From an uncultured Pseudomonadales bacterium (GTDB taxonomy: Bacteria; Pseudomonadota; Gammaproteobacteria; Pseudomonadales; Pseudohongiellaceae): 64,000 bases of DNA. Location of the stretch: the NCBI GenBank assembly GCA_943789335.1, contig CALSTS010000006.1, positions 281,501 to 345,500 of the forward strand, written 5' to 3'. The position numbers were made by a program, and so were the translations under genes. This document shows positions 8,261 to 17,045 of the stretch, piece after piece (within the stretch, counting starts at the first letter, position 1; each line of letters starts with the position of its first letter). The notes beneath the pieces were generated by a model. It did no database searches. It was not told the origin of the DNA and worked only from the letters and a program-made list of their open reading frames with translations.

Positions 8261-9583
8261 TTGCAACCAATCAATATTGGTATTTGTGGCTTGGGTACCG
8301 TTGGCTATGGTAGTTATGGTGTGCTCGAACGCAATCAAGAAGAAATTTCTCGTCGTTTAGGGAAGCGTTTATGCGTTTCGCATATTGCTGTCTTGGCTTT
8401 AAAGGACGGGCAGGAGGTGGGTGATGTAAAAATCACAAACGATGCCATGTCTGTGGCCCGAGATCCGGATGTGGATATTTTACTTGAATTAATTGGCGGG
8501 ACTGAATTTGCTTATGACCTGATACTTGAAGCTATTAGTAATGGTAAACACGTGGTTACTGCAAATAAAGCCCTTATTGCGACTCATGGTAATGCAATTT
8601 TTAAAGCTGCCCGCGCTAACAATGTCATCGTCGCGTATGAAGCAGCTGTAGCTGGGGGAATCCCCATCATAAAAGTACTTAGAGAGGGCTTAGCAGCTAA
8701 TAAAATAAATTGGCTGGCAGGGATAATTAATGGCACAGGTAATTATATTTTGACTGAAATGCAATCAAGATCACGACCTTTTGCTGATGTTTTGAAAGAG
8801 GCGCAAGGTTTAGGTTATGCAGAAGCCGATCCTACTTATGATGTAGAAGGAATTGACGCGGCTCATAAACTTACCATTCTTTCAGCACTGGCTTTTGGTA
8901 CGCCGCTGCATCTTGAGAAAGCCTATACAGAAGGTATTAGTCAAATAACACCAGAAGACCTTCAATATGCCGACGAACTCGGTTATCGCATTAAACATTT
9001 AGGCATCAGTAGTATCTCAGACCAAGGTATCGATTTGCGAGTGCATCCAACATTGATTGCCAAACAAGCATTAATTGCTAAAGTTGATGGCGTGATGAAC
9101 GCTGTATTAGTACATGGTGATGCAGTGGGCTCGACGCTTTATTATGGTGCGGGTGCGGGTGCTGAGCCAACAGCATCGGCAGTCGTTGCTGACGTGATTG
9201 ATGTAGCAAGACGCCTGGAATGTATGCAAGAAGAGCAAGAACAAATTCCGGCTTTGGGGTTCCAGACTGAAGCTCTACGAGAAACCAAAATACTGCCAAT
9301 AGAGGAAGTTGTATGCGCTTACTATCTGCGAATTTCGGTTCAAGATAAAGTAGGGGTTATAGCTGATATTACTGAAATATTGGGTGAGAACGAAATAAGT
9401 ATTGATGCCATGATTCAAAAAGATCCTGATAAATCCGGCCAGGATCACAATGCTATTTCCGTCATTATAATGACGCATGAAATTCAAGAAGCCATCATGA
9501 ATAAAGCAATTACTGAACTAGAGGCTTTGGATGCAGTGAATACCGGAATCACACGTATTCGTGTAACAGAGCTCGGCGAATAA
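8261..9583 (+). CDS. hom: Homoserine dehydrogenase
   Basis: 440-residue enzyme that reduces aspartate semialdehyde to homoserine with NAD(P)H. The Rossmann motif GICGLGTVGYGSY (about 7-19), the substrate-site GGIPIIKVLREGL and NGTGNYILTEM, and a C-terminal ACT domain (about 352-436, starting VQDKVGVIADIT) place it in the monofunctional class with a regulatory ACT domain. The start is TTG, supported by AGGAG at 8250-8254 six bases upstream and by the match of the next residues to the family. Threonine pathway operon with thrC. Confidence 0.96.
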   Translation: MQPINIGICGLGTVGYGSYGVLERNQEEISRRLGKRLCVSHIAVLALKDGQEVGDVKITNDAMSVARDPDVDILLELIGGTEFAYDLILEAISNGKHVVTANKALIATHGNAIFKAARANNVIVAYEAAVAGGIPIIKVLREGLAANKINWLAGIINGTGNYILTEMQSRSRPFADVLKEAQGLGYAEADPTYDVEGIDAAHKLTILSALAFGTPLHLEKAYTEGISQITPEDLQYADELGYRIKHLGISSISDQGIDLRVHPTLIAKQALIAKVDGVMNAVLVHGDAVGSTLYYGAGAGAEPTASAVVADVIDVARRLECMQEEQEQIPALGFQTEALRETKILPIEEVVCAYYLRISVQDKVGVIADITEILGENEISIDAMIQKDPDKSGQDHNAISVIIMTHEIQEAIMNKAITELEALDAVNTGITRIRVTELGE

Positions 9584-9650
9584 GCTTAGTCCTGTGATCA
9601 ATAGTCTTCATATAGTTGAATGAATTAAGAAAAAATAAAGAAATAATAAA

Positions 9651-11039
9651 ATGAAATACATAAGCACTCGTGGACAATGTGAACCACAAAATTTTGAAGA
9701 AGTGGTGCTAACTGGATTGGCTCCAGATGGCGGTTTGTTTATTCCTGAAACAGTTCCACAACTAAGCCGTGAGCAAATTTTAAGCTGGAAAAACCTGAGC
9801 TATGCTGATCTTGCCTACGAAATTATTCGCTTGTATGTCGATGGTGCAGTTGAGGATGACTTACTAAAACAGATGGTGACTGATACTTATGCCGCTTTTA
9901 GTCATCAAGAAGTGGCGCCATTGCATGAATTAAACAATAACGAGTGGGTGCTGGAATTATTCCATGGACCGACTTTGGCCTTTAAGGATTTTGCCTTGCA
10001 ATTGCTGGGACGCTTGCTGGATTATTTTCTACAAAAGCGCCAGCAACATGTTGCCATTTTAGGGGCTACTTCCGGGGATACAGGTTCTGCTGCTCTGGAA
10101 GGGTGCAAACATTCAGAGTTTGTTGATATTTTTATCTTGCATCCACATAACCGAGTTTCTGAAGTTCAACGCAAGCAGATGACTACCGTCACTGGAGATA
10201 ATGTCCATAACATTGCTATTTCTGGCAATTTTGACGATTGCCAGCAAATCGTAAAGCAGGCATTTTCGGATCAAAGCTTCTTACCAGATGGTTATCAATT
10301 GGTCGCTGTAAACTCTATAAACTGGGCCAGAATAATGGCGCAGATTGTGTATTATTTTTATGCCTCGCTGAAATTTATTGATAAGAATGAGGCAGTTTCT
10401 TTTTCAGTGCCGACGGGTAATTTTGGTGATATATACGCCGGTTATTTGGCGAAAAAGATGGGCCTATCGATAAAACAATTAATTATTGCGACTAATAAAA
10501 ACGATATTTTACATCGTTTTATCAGCCAAAATCAGTATAACTTAAGCGGTCTTGAAGCCAGCCTTTCGCCTAGTATGGACATAATGGTATCCAGTAATTT
10601 TGAGCGTTTTATTTTTGATATGTTCAATGGGGATACGACTAAGGTCACAAGTTTTGTCACTGGATTAAGTAGCAATATTCATAAGGTGTCAGCGAGTGAA
10701 TGGGAATTTGCTAAGGCTATTTTTGATTCTGCTAGCGTTGATGATGAAACAACCTGCGCGGTGATTAAAGAAATCTTTGATAGACAGGGATATCTGCTGG
10801 ATCCTCATACTGCTATTGGTGTTAAAGCGGCTCAGCTCTGTAAACAAGATGAAATGACGCCGATGATTTCCTTGGCAACGGCTCATCCTGTGAAATTTTC
10901 AGAAGCCATTGAAAGAGCAGGTATTGAAACGCCCGCCTTGCCAGAACATTTGAGTGATTTATTAGAGCGTGAAGAGAATTACGCAGTCATGCCTAATAAG
11001 CTCTCAGAAGTTGAAGCTTATATAAGGCAGAGCTTGTAA
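9651..11039 (+). CDS. thrC: Threonine synthase
   Basis: Pyridoxal-phosphate enzyme converting O-phosphohomoserine to threonine. 462 residues, the long gammaproteobacterial type. The N-terminus MKYISTRG is typical, PLP is bound by K112 in FHGPTLAFKDFALQ, and the phosphate-binding loop is GATSGDTGSAALEG. SVPTGNFGDIYAGY is also diagnostic. It lies 67 bases after hom and ends before a strong hairpin terminator, closing the dsbC-hom-thrC unit. Confidence 0.96.
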   Translation: MKYISTRGQCEPQNFEEVVLTGLAPDGGLFIPETVPQLSREQILSWKNLSYADLAYEIIRLYVDGAVEDDLLKQMVTDTYAAFSHQEVAPLHELNNNEWVLELFHGPTLAFKDFALQLLGRLLDYFLQKRQQHVAILGATSGDTGSAALEGCKHSEFVDIFILHPHNRVSEVQRKQMTTVTGDNVHNIAISGNFDDCQQIVKQAFSDQSFLPDGYQLVAVNSINWARIMAQIVYYFYASLKFIDKNEAVSFSVPTGNFGDIYAGYLAKKMGLSIKQLIIATNKNDILHRFISQNQYNLSGLEASLSPSMDIMVSSNFERFIFDMFNGDTTKVTSFVTGLSSNIHKVSASEWEFAKAIFDSASVDDETTCAVIKEIFDRQGYLLDPHTAIGVKAAQLCKQDEMTPMISLATAHPVKFSEAIERAGIETPALPEHLSDLLEREENYAVMPNKLSEVEAYIRQSL

Positions 11040-11067
11040 GGTCTGAAGAGATATTAAAAGGTAACAG

Positions 11068-11106
11068 AAAAACGGCTTCCTGAATCTTATTCAGGAAGCC
11101 GTTTTT
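11068..11106. terminator. Bidirectional rho-independent terminator
   Basis: A perfect 18-bp stem (11068-11085 with 11089-11106) with the three-base loop CTT. Both arms end in A5/T5, so each strand has a T tract. It lies between convergent thrC and the exported-protein cluster and can serve both. Confidence 0.93.
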
Positions 11107-11141
11107 AGTTTGATCAGCTTGTGAAAAGTTAAGTAGTTTAT

Positions 11142-11984
11142 TTACCAGCCAGGATTAGTAACAAAGCAATCCTGAGGGTTCCATTTAGAATCATCAGCTT
11201 CTCTTTTGAAATTCATGCTGGTTACCCAAGGAGCTTCCAGATAAACAGGATCCTCTACGATAATGTCGACTATCAGCCAAGTAGAGCCATCTGGAATAGT
11301 AATCAAATCATAATATTCTCGAACTTGTACCTGGTCGCTATGAGGCATGCCGTTTTTGCGCAAATACCCGCTAATGAGGTTTGAAGTGCTGACCTGTAAT
11401 GAGTTGCTGACCATTTCTGTTCGTGGGAACTGTTGTCCAATAGGGACTACATTTGTAATACCAGGCGATACTTGCTGTCCTCGCGGGGCTTCCCATCTTG
11501 CAATTGAATGGCCTTGCCTTGACGGTTCTCCAGTTTCAACATTGGGGTCAAAACTTAGATATCGGATCTGTTGACCAGCATCAAATTCTAATTTCAGGGT
11601 TGTATCATCTTGCCATGATATTTTTATGCGTCCTGGTTCATGCATAATTGCTGCAGCGCCATATGCACGACATTCATTGGCTTCATCCATTTCAGGTCGC
11701 CAATTTAGCGCATACTCTTTGCCCTGTTCATTGAGGGGAATACCCGCTAGATCACCTATTTGTGGGGTTACCATGCGATATCGCCAGTCTTCAGTGACAA
11801 TGCTAACCCAAGTGCCAGTCAGATCAACCGGAGCATCGGCTCGACCAGATACCTGTTCCGGCGCTGGGCCATCTAAGCCAAACTCTGGGAGAGATGATCC
11901 TGCTGCGGGAGGCTCTTGCGCCTGGGCGAATAGGATACTAAATAAAGTTATAGTTGTGAGGAGTGCTTTAAATATGTTTTTCAT
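11142..11984 (-). CDS. Exported protein of unknown function (pair member A of the MBL cluster)
   Basis: 280 residues with a signal peptide (KNIFKALLTTITLFSILFAQAQ, cleavage near residue 22). The mature protein begins with a Pro/Gly-rich linker, then DLTGTWVSIVTEDWRYRM, PLNEQGKEYALNW, ANECRAYGAAAIMHEPGRI and a C-terminal YDLITIPDGSTWLIVDIIVEDPVYL. I recognise a widespread unnamed family of exported proteins in marine Gammaproteobacteria and Acidobacteria, but no known activity. It resembles the protein at 13000-13890 in block order (GTW/GDW opening, AG-PLNE, EC-x-G, E-Y---I). It starts 10 bases after the MBL gene and is the last gene of the operon. Two Cys in the mature part could form a disulfide. 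Confidence 0.8.
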   Translation of the reverse strand: MKNIFKALLTTITLFSILFAQAQEPPAAGSSLPEFGLDGPAPEQVSGRADAPVDLTGTWVSIVTEDWRYRMVTPQIGDLAGIPLNEQGKEYALNWRPEMDEANECRAYGAAAIMHEPGRIKISWQDDTTLKLEFDAGQQIRYLSFDPNVETGEPSRQGHSIARWEAPRGQQVSPGITNVVPIGQQFPRTEMVSNSLQVSTSNLISGYLRKNGMPHSDQVQVREYYDLITIPDGSTWLIVDIIVEDPVYLEAPWVTSMNFKREADDSKWNPQDCFVTNPGW

Positions 11985-11994
11985 AGATTCTTTC

Positions 11995-12975
11995 TTACAT
12001 CTCTGTAGTCAGGCTGGTATGAATTGCCGTGATAAATTCTTCTGAACTTGGTCCACCACGAAAGCCACCGAACTCCGTGTCATAATCCAGAGTAGGGCGA
12101 GCTGAGATAATTTGCCTTAAGCTCATACCATCATCAATCAATGCTTCAATTCGCTGCATAACGATATAGACCATATTTCTATATTCGACGACATCGATTT
12201 CATCTCCGATCCGACCATGGCCTGGAACAACATAAGTACCTGCTTCTGCCATTGGGCCTGGCACAATAAGTTCAATTAGAAAATTGAGAGCTTCAACTAA
12301 GCCTTGAACACTTCCGCCTCGCTCATTATCGATATCAGGATATTGACCTGGAGTAAAAATATCGCCGGCACTGATAACGTCTGAACGTCGGAAATAAACA
12401 ATACTGTCACCATCTGTATGAGCGTTGGGCATGTGGTAGACCACAATGCCTTCACCATTCTGGTAGAAATCCTTAGTATCCATGAAGTAGGTGCTGGTGA
12501 GATCTAGCCGTTCAATATTGTGATCCGTAAGATAAAAACGGTTTAGAACATTTTCATGGGCTAATAGGGTGACACCAGCAGCTGCACCGGCTATAGCTGT
12601 AGCCTGCGCACCACCTGGCGGGCCAAAGCTGGCGAGATTGGCATTTAATCGATATCCCATTCTACTTAGCATGGCATTACCAGAGATGTGAGCTTCATCG
12701 AGATGAGTATTGATGACATATAATACAGGTAGGTTAGTCAGCTCTTGAATCAGGTTTATCATAGCTGGGACTGTGTCTTCGTCGGGGGTATCGACAAAGA
12801 CAACGCCCTCTTCACCGATTTGAACTGTAACGTTCACTTCTGCGCCGGATAGCATATAGACATTTCCCTGCACGTGTAAAAGCTGCAGTTCGTTATCTTG
12901 GGCTAATAAAAATTGGGATGCAGATAATAGAGTAGCTAGCAGGATGGTTTTACTGGCTTGTAATAACTTATTCAT
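11995..12975 (-). CDS. Exported metallo-beta-lactamase-fold protein with altered metal motif
   Basis: 326 residues with a signal peptide ending near FLLAQ (about residue 25). MBL-fold features: an N-terminal beta sheet with EGVVFVDTPDE, the motif-2 region VINTHLDEAHISGN, the motif HMPNAHTDGDSIVYF, a metal-bridging aspartate in SAGDIFTPGQYPDID, and VPGHGRIGD. In the usual HxHxDH motif the second His is Asp and the Asp is Ala (HLDEAH, checked on the DNA); the later His and Asp ligands are kept. The closest familiar types are the periplasmic MBL hydrolases containing AHTDGDSIVYF. Middle gene of a three-gene unit between two related exported proteins. Substrate unknown. Confidence 0.88.
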   Translation of the reverse strand: MNKLLQASKTILLATLLSASQFLLAQDNELQLLHVQGNVYMLSGAEVNVTVQIGEEGVVFVDTPDEDTVPAMINLIQELTNLPVLYVINTHLDEAHISGNAMLSRMGYRLNANLASFGPPGGAQATAIAGAAAGVTLLAHENVLNRFYLTDHNIERLDLTSTYFMDTKDFYQNGEGIVVYHMPNAHTDGDSIVYFRRSDVISAGDIFTPGQYPDIDNERGGSVQGLVEALNFLIELIVPGPMAEAGTYVVPGHGRIGDEIDVVEYRNMVYIVMQRIEALIDDGMSLRQIISARPTLDYDTEFGGFRGGPSSEEFITAIHTSLTTEM

Positions 12976-12999
12976 TAGTTTATTCCTCGACTTTGCTGC

Positions 13000-13890
13000 T
13001 TATTCGCAATCTAGAGTACAGAAGCGGCTATCACCCAAGGGTTCACCTAATTGATCACGAAACTCCGGGTACATTGTTTCAGGGCCTCCCATCATGCCCT
13101 CATAGGGTAAGTGGTATATCTCTGCAGTTTCAGTCAGAAATGGATTTTGACCTGGCAGGTAATGGGGTACGATTTGCCCATCGTCGCCAATTGGTGTCTC
13201 TAATACATATTCACAATTATTAGTGGTAATGCGTAATGCTGGATTCATCACCCAATTCTGACTTCTAACGAGAGGTTCTGTATAGAATACGGGGTCATCT
13301 ACAACAGTTAGCACAGTTAAATAATTTTCATGAATATACCAATACTCAGTAAAGGTGCGTTCACTGCTGGCAGGGACCCCATTGCGACGGGTATAGCTCT
13401 GCTTTTGATGGGTTGTATAAACAACCATCATGCCGTTTTCAAAATGCGCTGTAGAAAATCCGTCCCAAGTATGTGGTGCGTCAGCCGGTGGATGATCACG
13501 GCCGTCTAGCCATATGGTTCTTTCCATATTGTGAAAGTTCATACGGGTTTTAAAAGCAATTGCTTGTTGGGATCTTGGATCGATAACACGTTCAATACGC
13601 ATATGAGCTAGGCCGCGCATGGAGTAGTCTCCACCATGTTCACGACACTGGAATTCCGGAACCACTGAAATACGGTTGGGGTCCCAAGTATTGGCGCGCA
13701 TAATGGCGGCTTCATTCAGAGGGAGTCCAGCGAAGTCTGACAAAGGGGGGCCAGGTATACGCTCAGGGGCATCTTCGTGATAAATAGCACTCCAATCACC
13801 CGAGAAATTAATCTCTTGTGCTAAAACTATAGTGCTAGACATTAAGATGATGGTGCATCCAAGCATCTTAATAAGGTTGATACTTTTCAT
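13000..13890 (-). CDS. Exported protein of unknown function (pair member B of the MBL cluster)
   Basis: 296 residues with a signal peptide (cleavage after IVLAQ, about residue 25). The mature part opens FSGDWSAIYHEDAPERIPGP, then DFAGLPLNEAAIMRANTW, FQCREHG, MERTIWLDGRDHPP, HTWDGFSTAHFENG and RRNGVPASSERTFTEYWYI. This is a recurrent unnamed family in marine Gammaproteobacteria and Acidobacteria that often lies beside MBL-fold proteins; activity unknown. It is first in the unit, with AAGGGGG before the ATG and a good promoter at 13947-13975. Its block order parallels the 11142-11984 protein, suggesting distant paralogy. Four Cys in the mature chain fit an oxidising compartment. Confidence 0.8.
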   Translation of the reverse strand: MKSINLIKMLGCTIILMSSTIVLAQEINFSGDWSAIYHEDAPERIPGPPLSDFAGLPLNEAAIMRANTWDPNRISVVPEFQCREHGGDYSMRGLAHMRIERVIDPRSQQAIAFKTRMNFHNMERTIWLDGRDHPPADAPHTWDGFSTAHFENGMMVVYTTHQKQSYTRRNGVPASSERTFTEYWYIHENYLTVLTVVDDPVFYTEPLVRSQNWVMNPALRITTNNCEYVLETPIGDDGQIVPHYLPGQNPFLTETAEIYHLPYEGMMGGPETMYPEFRDQLGEPLGDSRFCTLDCE

Positions 13891-13946
13891 AATCCCCCTT
13901 GAATATTAATATTGAATAGGCTTTTGTGCTTGTGTAAAGCGGATTG

Positions 13947-13975
13947 ATTGTATGGTGTCTTAAAAATAAATCCAA
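13947..13975 (-). promoter_or_regulatory. Candidate sigma-70 promoter of the exported MBL cluster
   Basis: On the minus strand, TTGGAT (13970-13975) and TACAAT (13947-13952) are exactly 17 bases apart. Transcription would start near 13940 and leave a leader of about 50 bases before the first gene. Confidence 0.6.
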
Positions 13976-14045
13976 GCCTTTCCGGCCAAACTATTTAAAG
14001 AGTCGATCGTAAAGGCCTATAAAAAATTGGGGGGTGGGTAAAAGT

Positions 14046-15143
14046 CTATAAAGGTTCCGATAGTTCGACCTCAAAAGACATCTCATTCAGGTTGCGACGT
14101 CTGGTTAACACTTCAACAATGTCACCAGGTTGGAATTGTTCAAGGGCATTGAGAAGGTCATCACTGTTTGAAACAGTAATGTTTTCAATACCGACAATAA
14201 CATCACCAAGAACAATATTGCCTTGTTGATCTTGCTCCAAGCCAATAAGGCCCGCTTCAGCAGAGCCAAGGCCATTGATCACTTCGGCGACTATGACTCC
14301 ATCAATGTTGTTCTGGGAACTAATTGAGTCATTTAGATTAGAAATACCCAGGATAGGTCGAATTTCTCGGCCAAATTCCATCAGTTGAGGAATAACACGT
14401 TTGACAGTGTTGACAGGTATCGCAAATCCGATGCCTGCATTCGCACCAGAAGGACTAATAATCTGTGTGTTTACTCCAACCAGTTGCCCTAAAGAATTGA
14501 GCAGCGGGCCGCCTGAGTTTCCCGGGTTAATAGAGGCGTCAGTTTGAATAACATCCCTAATGGTGCGATTGGTCAAGGAGGTGATCTCTCTTCCCAGAGC
14601 GCTAACAACGCCCACGGTTAGAGTCGTATCAAGACCAAAGGGATTACCTATTGCGATAACTTTGCGGCCAACCTGCAGATCAGTTGAATTACCCAAGGGG
14701 AGAGGAATTAGTGTATCTTCAGGTGCTCCAATTCTGAGTAAGGCAAGGTCCTTGTCTGGTGACACACCAATTATTTCCGCTTCCCAGCTGCTTTGATCCT
14801 GCGTTCTGATCATAATTCTATTAGCTCCTTGAACAACATGATAGTTTGTAACTATCAGACCTTCTTTACTCCAGACAAAGCCAGTCCCTGCACCTTGAGG
14901 AATTTCTTGTACATTTCGAGTAAATGGGCTGCTTCTTACTAATGTTGTATTGGTGACATATACGACGGATGGGCTGGCTGCGCTAAAAATCTCGATGTTA
15001 TTAGCTTCATCTTCGGTCTGAAAGCTAAGATAGTCAGGAACAGCTTGGGAAAGTTGTGCTATAGCAACGCTAGTAAGTGCAGTAATAGCGAGTGCCGCGC
15101 TAACAAGTAAAAAGTTAATAGTCTTTTTCATAGTACTCTTCAT
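14046..15143 (-). CDS. HtrA/Deg-family periplasmic serine protease
   Basis: 365-residue S1C trypsin-like protease of the envelope stress response. An N-terminal hydrophobic segment (about 8-30) is a signal peptide or anchor. The catalytic triad is H102 (VTNYHVV), D132 (KDLALLRI) and S210 (INPGNSGGPLLN). A single PDZ domain occupies about 260-362. One PDZ and this length resemble DegS/AlgW rather than the two-PDZ DegP. Met-5 (15131) is an alternative start. A sigma-E-like promoter lies upstream. There is no linked rseA or rpoE in the window, so a DegS-type signalling role is only inferred. Confidence 0.92.
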   Translation of the reverse strand: MKSTMKKTINFLLVSAALAITALTSVAIAQLSQAVPDYLSFQTEDEANNIEIFSAASPSVVYVTNTTLVRSSPFTRNVQEIPQGAGTGFVWSKEGLIVTNYHVVQGANRIMIRTQDQSSWEAEIIGVSPDKDLALLRIGAPEDTLIPLPLGNSTDLQVGRKVIAIGNPFGLDTTLTVGVVSALGREITSLTNRTIRDVIQTDASINPGNSGGPLLNSLGQLVGVNTQIISPSGANAGIGFAIPVNTVKRVIPQLMEFGREIRPILGISNLNDSISSQNNIDGVIVAEVINGLGSAEAGLIGLEQDQQGNIVLGDVIVGIENITVSNSDDLLNALEQFQPGDIVEVLTRRRNLNEMSFEVELSEPL

Positions 15144-15194
15144 AGTTATATACTAGGTTAATCTATTTGAATCATTAAATTGCTCAATTAGCAC

Positions 15195-15222
15195 TTAGGT
15201 AAGTTTTGAATTCAAAAGTTCC
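15195..15222 (-). promoter_or_regulatory. Sigma-E (RpoE)-like promoter of the HtrA protease gene
   Basis: On the minus strand, GGAACTT (15216-15222), a 16-base spacer and CCTAA (15195-15199) match the sigma-E consensus (GGAACTT, 15-16 bases, TCTAA/TCTGA); E. coli degP has the same 16-base spacing. The predicted start is about 45 bases before the ATG. Confidence 0.6.
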
Positions 15223-15250
15223 AAATTGTCCGGTTAGAAGAAAAGTTATA

Positions 15251-15274
15251 AGACAAAATAGAAGACAAAATAGA
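15251..15274. repeat. 12-bp tandem duplication between htrA and the acyl-CoA ligase gene
   Basis: AGACAAAATAGA is present twice head to tail, followed by the partial copy AAACAAG. It lies upstream of the sigma-E-like promoter of htrA, in a 238-base divergent intergenic region. Confidence 0.75.
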
Positions 15275-15381
15275 AAACAAGAATTTTGAAAATTTTCTGA
15301 TTTAATCCACATATACTCAATATCAAGGTTGATTAGCAGTTTTTCAAGGGCAGCTTATTATTAAAGGTAGGTAAAAGGTAG

Positions 15382-17013
15382 TTGTTAGAAGTTACTGGAA
15401 ATATTATAAGTCAGCTTAGTGATGCTTGTGAGAAATACGCTGAACATACAGCCTATACATTACTGGGAAGAGATTTAAGTTATCGAGAGTTAGATGAGTT
15501 AAGTGATAATCTGGCCGCTTATCTATTGCAACATACGCAATTAGAAAGCGGTGACCGAGTCGCTATTCAGCTACCAAACATACTGCAGTTCCCAATTGCA
15601 GCTCTTGCGGTCTTTAAAGCCAGCATGGTTATCGTGAGCATCAACCCCGAATATTCAGAAGATGAGCTCAAACATCAATTAAATGATTCTGGTGCAAAAG
15701 CCTTAATTGTTTTTTCTGGTTGTGCAAAAACGTTTTTGAATATTCAAGAACAAACAAATATTGAAGAAGTGATCATTACAAATATTGCAGATTTACATCA
15801 CCCCTTAAAGAGCACAATTATTCATACCTTAGCGCGCGTAGTTGGGGGTTATCAATCATGCTTGGAATATCCTGCATTACAAAAATTTAGAAAGGCGCTT
15901 AACCTGGGTAAACAAGTAAAGCATAAATGCGATTTAAAACAGGCACATAGTATTCAGAATGACCAGGTGGCAGTACTTCAATACACCGGAGGTACAACAG
16001 GGATATCCAAAGGAAGTATGTTATCGCACCGCAATCTGATATCGAATTTTTTACAATTGAAAGCTCAGCTAGGAGATGCTTGTCCAGATACAGGGGCGAT
16101 AGTGGTCGCTCCTTTGCCGCTATATCATGTATATGCCTTTACGGTGAATATGCTTTTTAGCCTTATGATGGGTTATCACAATATATTAATAGTCAATCCA
16201 AGATATATTTCCTTATTCATCAGAGATATTAAACCTCACAAAATAAATATTTTCTGTGGGATCAATCCTTTATTTAAAAAACTCTGTGAAAATCCTGAGT
16301 TTAAAAAAGTCGATTTTTCGGATTTATCTATTTGCACAACTGGAGGGATGGCCTTGTCTAAAGATATCGCAGAGAAATGGCATGAAGTTACCGGTTGCAA
16401 AATTCTAGAAGGATACGGCATGACAGAAACATCTCCCCTAGTTGCTTGTAATACTTATGAGGATTATCAAGCAGATAGTATTGGGAAAGCACTGCCGTTT
16501 ACCGAATTGAAAGTCATTGATCAGCAGGGTGCCGCACTAGCTCCGGGAGAAGAGGGGGAGCTATGTGTTCGTGGTCCGCAAGTAATGCAAGGGTATTGGC
16601 AGCAGCCAGCAGAAACTGCCAATGTGTTGGATGAAAACGGTTGGTTAAGAACAGGTGATATAGCAAGCATTGACGCCTTTGATCATTTAAAAATAATAGA
16701 CCGCTTAAAAGATATGATCATAGTTTCTGGGTTTAATGTTTATCCGGTGGAAATTGAAAATGTTGTCAGTGCATATTCCGGGGTGAAAGATGCCGTTGTT
16801 ATTGGTGTTAAAAATCCTGAAGGTGTTGAGCAAGTAAAGTTAATTGTAGTTCCTGATAATCCGGTGCTGGATAAAGTTACACTTTTGGCTTATTGCAAAA
16901 GAAAACTGGCTGCCTATAAGGTGCCGAAAGTCATAGAGTTTAGAACATCATTGCCGAAATCCAATGTTGGCAAAGTGTTAAAAAGACAATTGCATACAGA
17001 GAAAACACAGTAA
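15382..17013 (+). CDS. Long-chain fatty-acid/acyl-CoA ligase (AMP-forming), FadD-like
   Basis: 543-residue ANL-superfamily adenylate-forming ligase. The P-loop-like AMP motif YTGGTTGISKGS is at 201-212. GYGMTETSPLVACN, TGDIASID, DRLKDMIIVSGFNVYPVE and the C-terminal lysine region KSNVGKVLKR are all present, so it should be active. Start TTG at 15382 with AAAGGT upstream; the family N-terminus begins close to this point. It stands alone upstream of recJ, and the chain length of its substrate is not readable. FadD-type long-chain ligase is the likeliest assignment, but a medium-chain ligase is possible. Confidence 0.88.
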   Translation: MLEVTGNIISQLSDACEKYAEHTAYTLLGRDLSYRELDELSDNLAAYLLQHTQLESGDRVAIQLPNILQFPIAALAVFKASMVIVSINPEYSEDELKHQLNDSGAKALIVFSGCAKTFLNIQEQTNIEEVIITNIADLHHPLKSTIIHTLARVVGGYQSCLEYPALQKFRKALNLGKQVKHKCDLKQAHSIQNDQVAVLQYTGGTTGISKGSMLSHRNLISNFLQLKAQLGDACPDTGAIVVAPLPLYHVYAFTVNMLFSLMMGYHNILIVNPRYISLFIRDIKPHKINIFCGINPLFKKLCENPEFKKVDFSDLSICTTGGMALSKDIAEKWHEVTGCKILEGYGMTETSPLVACNTYEDYQADSIGKALPFTELKVIDQQGAALAPGEEGELCVRGPQVMQGYWQQPAETANVLDENGWLRTGDIASIDAFDHLKIIDRLKDMIIVSGFNVYPVEIENVVSAYSGVKDAVVIGVKNPEGVEQVKLIVVPDNPVLDKVTLLAYCKRKLAAYKVPKVIEFRTSLPKSNVGKVLKRQLHTEKTQ

Positions 17014-17045
17014 GATCGAGCATTACAGAACTAGATAATCAAATT

